Origin: Actinomadura chibensis NBRC 106107 | Lineage (GTDB): Bacteria > Actinomycetota > Actinomycetes > Streptosporangiales > Streptosporangiaceae | DNA: 41,324 nucleotides | Reading direction: 5' to 3' | Assembly: GCF_001552135.1 (NCBI RefSeq) | Contig: NZ_BCQP01000085.1 | Location: 1 to 41,324 of the forward strand | Part shown: positions 33,512 through 41,159 of the stretch, piece after piece | Numbering within the stretch: position 1 is the stretch's first letter | Layout of the letters: the number at the start of each line of letters is the position of its first letter | Translations under genes and position numbers: made by a program | The notes under the pieces: generated by a model | What the model was told of the DNA's origin: nothing | Database searches by the model: none | Seen by the model: the letters and a program-made list of their open reading frames with translations, nothing else

Positions 33512-36500
33512 TCAGCGCCAGTCGCCGATCAGGACGAACGGGGCCCAGTGGAAGGGGTGGGCCTCCCAGGGATCCCGGGGCGACTCGATCAGCTCGCGTT
33601 GCGCGGCCCAGAAGTTCCGCCAGAGCGGTTCGCCGGGGTTCTCGGCGAGGCGGCGGTAGAACGCGGCGAGGAGGCGGCCGGAGCTCGTCCGGTCGACGTT
33701 CCACAGGGTGGCGATGACGCTTCGCGCCCCCGCGAACAGCAGGACGTTGGCGAGGCTCGTCACCTGCTCGACGGGGTCGTACCGGTTGGTCGAGCAGGCC
33801 CGGAGCACGATGAGGCCGACGTCGATCCCGGCCCCGGCCATGTCGCCGACCGTGAGCGTGTGCCGCAGCCGCTTGTCCATCGGCATCTGGGCGGGGACGC
33901 GGCTGGGCCGGTCGGTTCCGTCCGAGAGGAGCAGGCCCGAATCCAGCGGGTGGTAGGAGTCGTAGTGGCCGTGGCAGGTGATGTGCGCCAGTTCCCGCGA
34001 GCGCAGGCCGGCCAGGACGGCGTCGCGCGTGGCCGCCCGTCCGTGGACCTCGTCGACCGCGCGGCCGATCGAGGTGAACAGGGCCGCGTCGCCCTCGACG
34101 GCGTCCGGGTCGGGGTCCTCGACGGCGGCGACGGCGGCGCAGAACGCGGCGCCGGGACGCGGCCCGCCGTCCCGCCGCCGTCCGGTGTAGAGGAGCGCGC
34201 TGGCGGCGGAAACGTGGGTGACGGCGTGGCGGAGGACCAGCGGCTCGCCGCCGACCGGGAGCGCGTGCAACGGGACGGCGTGCAGGGGCCCGTCGGGTGA
34301 CACCAGCAGATGGTCGCCCGGCGGCACGTTCGCGAGGAAGCCCGTCAGCCGGGCTCCGAGGTCGTCCAGGAAGGCGAGGTCGCGCTTCCACGGGCGGCGG
34401 GGCGGCAGCGGGGCCAGCGGCGGGAACTCGTCGGGCGCGCCGTTGAACGCGCGCTCCAGCCGGTGCGCCGCGTCCGAGATCTCGGCGGAGTTCACGGGGA
34501 CGCGCGTCACCGACAACCGGTCGGTGCGCGGGGTGTAGGTGAAGACGATGGTGTCGTCCGTGCCGACGCGGAACGAGACGAGGGTCGTGTCGGTGTCGCC
34601 CGCGAGCTCGCGGCGCAGTTCCCGCAGCGTCGCGGGATGGGCGCGGCGCAACCGGACGTACCGGGCGTCGTACGGCTCCATCCGCGACCAGACCTCGGCC
34701 AGGGACTCCTCGATGCCGCGCAGCCGTTCGCGGGCGAGGACGGCCGTCGAGTCGGCGGCGTCCCGGCGCTCCTTGAGCAGCTCGGCCTCGCGGCGGGCGA
34801 GGTCGGCCGGGACCGCGGCGGGCGCGGAGAACGACGCGGCGGCGAGGTGCGGCAGGACGTTCCGGCACTTGGCCTCTTCCAGCAGGTCGAACGCCAGCTC
34901 GTGCGCGGTGCGGTCGTCCGGGAGCGCGTCCGGCGGGTCGGCGCGGCAGAGCAGGTCGACGAGCAGGTCGGTGGCGGACGCGTCGCGGTCCGCCCAGAGC
35001 AGGTCGAACGCCTCCCGCCGGTCGGCGGGGGCGCCGTCGGCGAGCGCGCGGGCCAACGCGTCCCGGATGTGGCCGACCTCGACGGCGTCCGCGGTCCTGG
35101 CGGTCGCGCGCCGGTACAGGTCGCGGAGGACGGCCCGCGCGCCCGCGTGGTCGCCGAGCGCCGCGAGCCGCCGGGCCTCGGCCTGCCGCCCCACGTTGAC
35201 GACCAGCCAGGCGGGATCGGCCTCGGCCTCGGCGATCAGCCGCCGCTTCAGCTCGTCGCGGCCGCGGAGGCGGTGCAGGCGGCTGAGCAGCATGACCAGC
35301 CCTTCGCGGCGGCGGCCCACGGCGTCGGCGACGTCGAGCGCGCGCAGGAAGGCGTCCTCGGCCTCCCGCGCGTCGCCGCCGCTCGCCGCCAGGTCGCCGA
35401 GCCCGAACCAGGCGAGCGCTGCCCCGAAGCCCGGCCGCGGGGCCGCGTCGTGGATGTCGACGACCCGCCGGAAGCAGCGGGCCGCCTCCGCCCGCCGCCC
35501 GGACGAGGCCAGCACCTCGCCGAGGTTGTTCAGCGCCGGGCCCTCGAAGCCCGGCCGCGAGCGCGTCCAGTCGAGGATGCGGCGGTTCTCCCGGACGGCG
35601 GCGCGGACCCGCCCGGCCTTGCCGTGCGACCCGGCGACGTACGACCACGCCTCGAAGGCGACCGCGTCGTCGCCCGCCCGCTCGGCCAGTCGCACGGCCT
35701 CCTCGTAGGCGTGCCGCCCCCGGTCGTACTCCCGCAGGTCCTCCAGGAGCAGCCCGTACAGGACGCGCCGCCGCGCGGCCAGGCCCCACACGCCCGGCAT
35801 CCCGGCCAGCAGGCCGAGGTCGGTCAGGACGAGTTCGGTCCCGGCGAGCACCTCGATGGCCTCGCGGATCCGGCCGAGGCCGCGGAGCTTGCGCGCCAGC
35901 CGATCCCCGGACATGGCCCTGGCGAGGCCCCCGGCCTCCAGGAACTTGACCGGCACGGCGAGCGCGTCGCGGTACGCGGCGAGGGACGGCTCGATGAGGC
36001 CGATTCCCCACAGGTGGTCGCCGAGGCCGTTCAGAGCCGTCCGCAGCGTCTCCTCGCCGTCGCCGCCGGAAAGGGAGCGTTCGAGCCCGCGGCGGTGCCG
36101 CGCGGCCTGGTGGCCGAGGCCGCGCCGGTGGCATTCGGCGATCCAGGCGGCCCTGGCGTCCGCGCGGTGCCGCTTGTCGGCGCTGAGCATGAGCAGGGCG
36201 ATTCCGGCTTCGAGTTCCGCGCCGGTCCCCGGCGTCAGCGGCGGGCGCATCTTCGACAGCAGCGCTCCGGCGTCGACGCCGCGCCCTCGCATGTGGAGGA
36301 ATTTCGCCAGCAGGCCGGGCTTGGTGCGTTTGGCGCGGGTGTAGACCAGGAAGTCGGCGACCCCGCGCTCGTCCAGCGGCGGCGGTTCGGCCGCGCGCCG
36401 CTCGCTCTCGCGGAACGACTCGTGGAAGCCCCGCCCCTGGATCTCGCGGGCGGCGTCCGCGAAATGGCGGGCCAGGTCCGCGTGGGCGGTGAGGCCGTCG

Positions 36501-36640
36501 TCGGCGTAGGCGGACGCGGCGGCGTCCAGTTCGGCGATGAGCGCGGCCATCTCGCGGGCGCCGTGCAGCAGCCGCTGGACGTGCTCGGCGGACTCGGCCG
36601 CGAACAGGAGCCGGACGAGCCGGCGCTCTCGCTCACCCAC
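33512..36640 (-). CDS. TPR-CHAT caspase-like protease
   Basis: This 1042-residue protein has a long N-terminal helical array (about 1-640) of TPR-like repeats (for example GFEGPALNNLGEVLASSGRR and GFGAALAWFGLGDLAASGGD), a coiled-coil-rich stretch (ARREAELLKERRDAADSTAV) and a C-terminal CHAT domain at about 760-1042. The catalytic His is 890 (ITCHGHYDSYH) and the Cys is 949 (IVLRACSTNRYD), followed by LANVLLFAGARSVIATLWNV. CHAT domains are caspase-clan cysteine peptidases; in bacteria they often act in defence after TPR-based activation. GTG start at 36640 overlaps the stop of the TPR gene by 8 bases. It is the last gene of a three-gene operon. Confidence 0.92.
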   Translation of the reverse strand: MGERERRLVRLLFAAESAEHVQRLLHGAREMAALIAELDAAASAYADDGLTAHADLARHFADAAREIQGRGFHESFRESERRAAEPPPLDERGVADFLVYTRAKRTKPGLLAKFLHMRGRGVDAGALLSKMRPPLTPGTGAELEAGIALLMLSADKRHRADARAAWIAECHRRGLGHQAARHRRGLERSLSGGDGEETLRTALNGLGDHLWGIGLIEPSLAAYRDALAVPVKFLEAGGLARAMSGDRLARKLRGLGRIREAIEVLAGTELVLTDLGLLAGMPGVWGLAARRRVLYGLLLEDLREYDRGRHAYEEAVRLAERAGDDAVAFEAWSYVAGSHGKAGRVRAAVRENRRILDWTRSRPGFEGPALNNLGEVLASSGRRAEAARCFRRVVDIHDAAPRPGFGAALAWFGLGDLAASGGDAREAEDAFLRALDVADAVGRRREGLVMLLSRLHRLRGRDELKRRLIAEAEADPAWLVVNVGRQAEARRLAALGDHAGARAVLRDLYRRATARTADAVEVGHIRDALARALADGAPADRREAFDLLWADRDASATDLLVDLLCRADPPDALPDDRTAHELAFDLLEEAKCRNVLPHLAAASFSAPAAVPADLARREAELLKERRDAADSTAVLARERLRGIEESLAEVWSRMEPYDARYVRLRRAHPATLRELRRELAGDTDTTLVSFRVGTDDTIVFTYTPRTDRLSVTRVPVNSAEISDAAHRLERAFNGAPDEFPPLAPLPPRRPWKRDLAFLDDLGARLTGFLANVPPGDHLLVSPDGPLHAVPLHALPVGGEPLVLRHAVTHVSAASALLYTGRRRDGGPRPGAAFCAAVAAVEDPDPDAVEGDAALFTSIGRAVDEVHGRAATRDAVLAGLRSRELAHITCHGHYDSYHPLDSGLLLSDGTDRPSRVPAQMPMDKRLRHTLTVGDMAGAGIDVGLIVLRACSTNRYDPVEQVTSLANVLLFAGARSVIATLWNVDRTSSGRLLAAFYRRLAENPGEPLWRNFWAAQRELIESPRDPWEAHPFHWAPFVLIGDWR

Positions 36641-37769
36641 GCGGTCCGCGCTCCCGGAGGAAGGCGACCAGGTTCATGACGTCCTGCCGTTCGCCGTCGT
36701 CGGACGCCAGGTCGAACGCCCTCCGCACATGGTGCTGCGCCCTCTCCACGTCGCCGTTGGCCCAGTGGACCTGGGCGACGTTGAAATGCGTGGTGTGGGA
36801 ATCGGAATCGGCGACCAGGCGCTCCGCGAGGTCGAGCGCCTCGGGCAGCCCGCCGTCGCGCGTCGTCACCGCCATCATGAGGACCAGCCGGAGGTTCAGG
36901 TCGTTCGGCGCGGCGCGGGAGAGGTCGCGCAGGTCGTCGACGGCGGCGGCCGCCTCGGGGCCGTCGCCGATCGCGTCCTGCGTGAGCCGCTGGATCCGCG
37001 CCTGGTCGACCGGCCGCGGCCCGGCGGTCGCGGCCGACCTGATCCGCTCCAGCAGCGACGAATGCGGGGCGACCGCCTCCAGTTCCCGGAAGACCTCGGT
37101 GAGCCGTTCCGACGGCCCGCCCATCGCCAGCGCGCCCGCCAGGAGTTCGAGCGCGGCCGCGTCGGACGGGTCCTCTTCGTGCGCGCGCTCCAGGACGGCC
37201 ACCACCTCGCCCGGCGGGGTCTCGTCGCCGTGCTCGGCCGACAGTTCTATGAGCGCCCTTCCCAGACCGAGCGCGTCGCCCGGTTCGGCGATCCCCCGGT
37301 CCACGCGCTCACGCAGCATCGCCGTTCTCAGCCGCAGGAAGGCCGCCTGCCGGGTCCGGTCCTCGACCCAGGAGGTGAGGCCGCGTGACACCTGCCGGAT
37401 CAACCGCTGGTAGACCGTCCCCTCCGCGTGCTCCTCCGCGGTCCGCAACTCCCGCATCGCGAGCCGGAGCTGGCCGCTCTCGAAACAGCACTTCGCCAGG
37501 TTGAACCTCGCCATGAAGGAGCGGGGATGCGCGGCCAGCGCCGCGCGGAACGCCGCGATCGCCTCCTCGGTGCGGCCGAGCGCGCCGAGGCACACCCCGT
37601 GGCAGTTGGCCGCGCCGGCGTCGCCGTCCGCCGCCTCGCGCGCGAACTCGGCGAGCGTCTCCGCCGCCTTCGCCCGCGGCACGACGGTGATCTGCGACAC
37701 CGCGCTCTTGCGGGCCTCGTCCTCCTCCACCATCCACAGGAACTGGACCTTCGGGAGCGTGGAACTCAT
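36633..37769 (-). CDS. Tetratricopeptide-repeat protein, partner of the CHAT protease
   Basis: The 378-residue protein has canonical TPR-like helices: AANCHGVCLGALGRTEEAIA with AFRAALAAHPRSFMARFNLA, then CCFESGQLRLAMRELRTAEE, and near the C-terminus HFNVAQVHWANGDVERAQHH. No enzymatic motif is visible, so it is probably a sensor, scaffold or substrate adaptor. The ATG at 37769 overlaps the stop of the upstream small gene (ATGA), and its stop overlaps the CHAT gene's GTG, so the three proteins are translationally coupled and probably form a complex. The longer open frame above 37769 is a shadow of the upstream gene. Confidence 0.88.
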   Translation of the reverse strand: MSSTLPKVQFLWMVEEDEARKSAVSQITVVPRAKAAETLAEFAREAADGDAGAANCHGVCLGALGRTEEAIAAFRAALAAHPRSFMARFNLAKCCFESGQLRLAMRELRTAEEHAEGTVYQRLIRQVSRGLTSWVEDRTRQAAFLRLRTAMLRERVDRGIAEPGDALGLGRALIELSAEHGDETPPGEVVAVLERAHEEDPSDAAALELLAGALAMGGPSERLTEVFRELEAVAPHSSLLERIRSAATAGPRPVDQARIQRLTQDAIGDGPEAAAAVDDLRDLSRAAPNDLNLRLVLMMAVTTRDGGLPEALDLAERLVADSDSHTTHFNVAQVHWANGDVERAQHHVRRAFDLASDDGERQDVMNLVAFLRERGPRG

Positions 37770-38302
37770 TCGGCCCGGTCGTTCTCCGGCGGCGGGAGCT
37801 CGTTCCGCCCGCCGACCGGTCCACTGAGCAGCCGGGAGACGGTGGCCGCCAGCTCGCGGATCAGCGCGGGCGGCGCGGCGGCCTTCGACAGCCGGAACTC
37901 GAACTCCGTCTTCCCGTCCCGCCGCTTGATGCGGACCTCCACCTTCGTCTGGAGCCAGCCGACCAGCGCGGCGAGCGCGACCGTCCCGGCGAGCGCCGTC
38001 TCGACGCCGAGCCGGTCGTCGGCGGGCGGGTCGGCGAGGACGGCGGCGGTCGCGGCGCCGGTGTCCGGGTCGGCCGCGAGGTGGTCGAGCAGGCGGCGCG
38101 GCAGCGCGAGGTCGTCGCGCGGGACGACCCGGGGGACCCCGCCGCCCTCGCCGAGCAGCGCGCCGACCAGCGCCTCCGCCTCGCCCGCGTCGAGGGGCGC
38201 GTCCCCGGCCGCCGTCCGGGCGAGGTCCTCGGTGATCTCCTGGAGGGCGAGCAGGACGGTCTCGTCCGCCAGCGTCCCGGCGGCGCGCGATTCGGTGGTC
38301 AT
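37766..38302 (-). CDS. Small effector-associated-type protein of the CHAT operon
   Basis: This 178-residue protein begins MTTESRAAGTLADETVLLAL and has a hydrophobic segment (LAGTVALAALVGWLQ, perhaps membrane-spanning) and a basic beta-strand hairpin VEVRIKRRDGKTEFEFRLSK, then helices. The hydrophobic segment followed by the xRIKRRDGK-type strand resembles the effector-associated constant components described with actinobacterial NTPase/peptidase conflict systems. That is from memory and untested. ATG 38302 is the most 5' start consistent with the short gap to the divergent DUF3052 gene. It is the first gene of the operon. Confidence 0.7.
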   Translation of the reverse strand: MTTESRAAGTLADETVLLALQEITEDLARTAAGDAPLDAGEAEALVGALLGEGGGVPRVVPRDDLALPRRLLDHLAADPDTGAATAAVLADPPADDRLGVETALAGTVALAALVGWLQTKVEVRIKRRDGKTEFEFRLSKAAAPPALIRELAATVSRLLSGPVGGRNELPPPENDRAE

Positions 38303-38359
38303 GAACGTCTCCAACCCGGTAGGCGGTGCGGCGGACGATCGGCGGGCTACGGTGGGCCC

Positions 38360-38770
38360 GTGACCACCTCGGGATACTCCGGCACACCGCTCGCCAAGAA
38401 GATCGGCATCAAGGCCGGTCACCGGGTGCGGCTCACCCATCGTCCGGAATCGTGGACGGTTCCGGACCTCCCCGACGGTTGCGCGGTCGCCGCCGGCGGG
38501 CCCGCGGACGCCGACGTCACCGTGGCATTCTTCCGGGAGCTCGGCGACCTCGCGGCCGAGGGGCCGGATCTGGTCACCGACCTGGCCGACCACGCCATGC
38601 TCTGGATCGCCTGGCCGCGCAGGGCCGCCGGGCACGTCAGCGACATCACCGAGAACGACCTGCGCGACGTCTTCCTGCCGCTCGGCGTCGTGGACGTGAA
38701 GGTCGCCGCGCTCGGGGACGACTGGTCCGGGCTGAAGTTCGTCCGCCGCAAGGAGAATCGGACAACGTAA
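38360..38770 (+). CDS. DUF3052 family protein
   Basis: The 136-residue product reads SGYSGTPLAKKIGIKAGHRV, then ADVTVAFFRELGDL, LWIAWPRRAAGHVSDITEND and GVVDVKVAALGDDWSGLKFV. This is the conserved pattern of DUF3052, small actinobacterial proteins of unknown function. GTG at 38360 (VTTSGYSG) is chosen because family similarity starts there. The ribosome site is poor (GGTGGGCCC just before), so translation could be near-leaderless. It diverges from the CHAT operon with only 57 bases between starts, so the two promoters overlap. A large hairpin follows its stop. Confidence 0.88.
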   Translation: MTTSGYSGTPLAKKIGIKAGHRVRLTHRPESWTVPDLPDGCAVAAGGPADADVTVAFFRELGDLAAEGPDLVTDLADHAMLWIAWPRRAAGHVSDITENDLRDVFLPLGVVDVKVAALGDDWSGLKFVRRKENRTT

Positions 38771-38773
38771 GGC

Positions 38774-38840
38774 GGCGGCCCGGCCACCTCGCACGGCACG
38801 ACACGGGGCGTTCTAGTGCCTGCGAGACGGCCGGGCCGCC
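38774..38840. terminator. Large bidirectional hairpin terminator
   Basis: GGCGGCCCGGCC (38774-38785) pairs exactly with GGCCGGGCCGCC (38829-38840). The stem continues inside with CTCGCA/TGCGAG and GGCAC/GTGCC, giving about 23 base pairs with a 2-base internal loop and one bulge. It lies between the convergent ends of the DUF3052 gene and the formamidase gene. Confidence 0.85.
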
Positions 38841-38867
38841 ACGATCAGAAGGTAAGGACGACACGGG

Positions 38868-40115
38868 TCAGGACGACACGGCGCACTGCCCGCGGTCGGC
38901 GCGGCGCGGGCCGTCGGCCGTCGGGCGGATGTCGAAGTCGAAGATCTCGGTCGGCAGGTAGAGCGAGCAGCAGGCGTTCGGGATGTCGACGACGCCGCTG
39001 ACCCGTCCCTCGATCGGCGCGGCGCCGAGCAGCAGGTAGGCCTGCTCGCCGCTGTAGCCGAACGTCTTCAGGTACTCGATGGCGTTCAGGCAGGCGTTGC
39101 GGTAGGCGACGGTCGCGTCGTTGTACAGGTTGGTGTCGGTGTCGTGGTCCACCGAGATGCCGATGAACGACACGAACTCCGAGTAGCGCGGCTCCACGTT
39201 GCCGGGCATGAAGATCGGGTTGTTGGTGACGCCGTACTTCTCCATGCCGCCCTTGATGAGGTCGACGTGGAAGTCGATGAAGCCGCCCATCTCGATGGCG
39301 CCGCAGAAGGTGATCTCGCCGTCGCCCTGGCTGAAGTGCAGGTCGCCGCCGGACAGCAGGCCGCCCGCGACGTGCACCGGGTAGAACACGCGGGCGCCGC
39401 GCGTGAAGTTCTTGATGTCGTGGTTGCCGCCGTTCTCGCGCGGCGGGACGGTCCGCGCCCCCTCCGCGCCGACCTTGGCGAGCGCGTCCCCCGTGAGGTT
39501 CCCGGCGAGGACGCCCTCCGGCAGCGGCGGCAGCGCGAGCGGCGGCACCCGGGTCGGGTCGGTGTCGATCAGCGCCTGCTCGCGGGCGTTCCACCGGGCG
39601 AGCAGCTCGGGGGACGGCGCCGTCCCGAACAGCCCCGGGTGCGTGATGCCGGTGAACCGCACGCCGGGAATGTGGCGGGACGTCGCCTGCTGGCCGTGGA
39701 AGTCCCAGATGGCCTTGTAGGCGTCCGGGTAGTGGTCGGTGAGGAAGCCGCCGCCGTTCTGCTTGGCGAAGATCCCGGTGTAGCCCCACCCCTGGCCGGG
39801 CCGCGGCCCGGTCTCCTGCGGGACGGGCCCGATGTCGAGGATGTCGACCACGAGCAGGTCGCCGGGCTCGGCGCCCTCGACCGCGATCGGGCCGCTCAGC
39901 ATGTGGCACGGCGACAGGTCGACGTCGCGCACGTCGTTTGCGGAGTCGTTGTTGCCGATCTGGCCGTCCGTCCATTCGCGGCACTCCACGCGGAACTCCG
40001 CGCCCGGACGGACGGTCGCCGCCGCCGGGATGTCGGGATGCCAGCGGTTGTGGCCGGGCGTGGCCTGCTCGCGCATGGAGCGGGCCTGGTCGACGCTGAA
40101 GACGACTTCGGGCAT
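38868..40115 (-). CDS. fmdA: Formamidase / acetamidase
   Basis: The 415-residue product matches the FmdA/AmdA family in length and pattern: HNRWHPDIPAAATVRPG near the start, NDSANDVRDVDLSPCHMLSG, EGAEPGDLLVVDILDI, WDFHGQQATSRHIPGVRFTG, NGGNHDIKNFTRGARVFYPV, then QGDGEITFCGAIEMGG. It hydrolyses formamide or short aliphatic amides to the acid and ammonia in the cytoplasm. ATG 40115 has AGGAGG 7 bases upstream. It is the last gene of an fmdB - amiS/ureI - fmdA operon, 52 bases after the channel gene. Confidence 0.95.
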   Translation of the reverse strand: MPEVVFSVDQARSMREQATPGHNRWHPDIPAAATVRPGAEFRVECREWTDGQIGNNDSANDVRDVDLSPCHMLSGPIAVEGAEPGDLLVVDILDIGPVPQETGPRPGQGWGYTGIFAKQNGGGFLTDHYPDAYKAIWDFHGQQATSRHIPGVRFTGITHPGLFGTAPSPELLARWNAREQALIDTDPTRVPPLALPPLPEGVLAGNLTGDALAKVGAEGARTVPPRENGGNHDIKNFTRGARVFYPVHVAGGLLSGGDLHFSQGDGEITFCGAIEMGGFIDFHVDLIKGGMEKYGVTNNPIFMPGNVEPRYSEFVSFIGISVDHDTDTNLYNDATVAYRNACLNAIEYLKTFGYSGEQAYLLLGAAPIEGRVSGVVDIPNACCSLYLPTEIFDFDIRPTADGPRRADRGQCAVSS

Positions 40116-40167
40116 TGCCTTGCCTCCTGAATTGTTTGCCGTGTGAACTTCTGGACCGCCGGTGCGG

Positions 40168-40785
40168 TCAGGCTCCGGGGGCGGGCGCGGCGGCGCCGCG
40201 CCGCGGCCGGGCGACGACCCACAGCCCGGCGACGACGAACACGGCGGCGACGGCGAAGACCGCCGCGAACGCGCCGGACGTCGAGTAGTGGTCGGTCAGC
40301 AGCAGGAACGCGGGCAGCACCGCCGTGCCCCACGCCGCGGCGAGGGTCACCCAGCCGGTGAAGGCGGTGAGCTCGTCCCGCTTGAGCCCGAGGACGAGGA
40401 AGAACAGGAACCACAGGAAGGACCAGCAGAGCCAGATGACCCCGAACGGGTGGTCCTTGGCGTCGAAGAAGTTGATCCCCGCGAACACGATCGCGACCAC
40501 GGACACGAACAGCGAGAACCAGCCGACGCCGGTGGTGTCGAGCCCGGCGAGCAGGCCGACGCCGACGTAGAGGTAGGTGAAGCCGAACAGGTAGATGCCC
40601 GCCGCCGCGGCGATGGCCGGTACGTTGTCCCCCGCGTTGACCAGCAGGATCGTCGGCAGGACCACCTGCATCGTGCCGACGAACAGGTTCAGCACGGCCG
40701 CGGCCCGCGCCTCGACGCGGCCGAGCATCATCATCGCGTTGAGGAAGAGCACCGCGCCGACGTAGAGCAGGCCCACGCTCGCCAT
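40168..40785 (-). CDS. AmiS/UreI-family amide/urea channel
   Basis: This 205-residue membrane protein has six or seven hydrophobic segments, starting MASVGLLYVGAVLFLNAMMM and including IYLFGFTYLYVGVGLL, GINFFDAKDHPFGVIWLCWS and FLWFLFFLVLGL. This is the pattern of AmiS/UreI channels for short-chain amides and urea. GGAGGACGCC precedes the ATG. It lies between the FmdB-like and formamidase genes, which supports amide uptake for hydrolysis by FmdA. Confidence 0.95.
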   Translation of the reverse strand: MASVGLLYVGAVLFLNAMMMLGRVEARAAAVLNLFVGTMQVVLPTILLVNAGDNVPAIAAAAGIYLFGFTYLYVGVGLLAGLDTTGVGWFSLFVSVVAIVFAGINFFDAKDHPFGVIWLCWSFLWFLFFLVLGLKRDELTAFTGWVTLAAAWGTAVLPAFLLLTDHYSTSGAFAAVFAVAAVFVVAGLWVVARPRRGAAAPAPGA

Positions 40786-40795
40786 GGCGTCCTCC

Positions 40796-41077
40796 TCAGG
40801 GCCGCGGGAGCAGGGCGTGGCGCGGGTCGGACGGCGGGGCGGGTCGCCGCCGCGCCGGAGGCGGCGCCGACACGACCCGGGGCTCGTGCCTGCTCGCCTC
40901 CTGGGCGTCCAGCGCCCGGGTCAGCGGGGCGCCGGGACGGGTGAGCGAGGGCGCCGTCCACACCCGGCGCGCGGTCCCGTCGCAGTGCGCGCAGCGCCGC
41001 TCGGGACGCGCCCCGCCCATCGGCAGCGCGAGGTCGAAGGGCCCGCAGCGCGGGCATCGGTACTGGTAGGTCACCAT
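40796..41077 (-). CDS. fmdB: FmdB-like zinc-ribbon regulatory protein
   Basis: This 93-residue protein has an N-terminal zinc ribbon with Cys8, Cys11, Cys29 and Cys32 (YQYRCPRCGPF and RRCAHCDG), the hallmark of FmdB proteins that accompany formamidase genes. The C-terminal half is a Pro/Arg/Ala-rich low-complexity tail. GGAGG lies just before ATG 41077. It is the first gene of the operon, 10 bases before the channel gene. A regulatory role is inferred from the family name; its mechanism is not established from sequence. Confidence 0.88.
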   Translation of the reverse strand: MVTYQYRCPRCGPFDLALPMGGARPERRCAHCDGTARRVWTAPSLTRPGAPLTRALDAQEASRHEPRVVSAPPPARRRPAPPSDPRHALLPRP

Positions 41078-41092
41078 GACGAGCCTCCCATT

Positions 41093-41110
41093 TACTTTCC
41101 CCAGAAAGTA
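41093..41110. promoter_or_regulatory. Inverted repeat upstream of the fmdB operon
   Basis: TACTTTC (41093-41099) and GAAAGTA (41104-41110) are exact reverse complements around CCCA, in an AT-rich patch 16 bases upstream of the fmdB start. It is followed by TTCC-TCC-GGAA. It is a likely operator, for an unknown regulator. Confidence 0.6.
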
Positions 41111-41159
41111 TTTCCTCCGGAAGGATCCGTCAATGAGGCCACCCGAAATGACACCTACC

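Noticed and set aside
34310..36679. Long plus-strand open frames opposite the CHAT and TPR genes
   Set aside because: They are low-complexity shadows; TPR and CHAT motifs with His/Cys dyad are clear on the minus strand.
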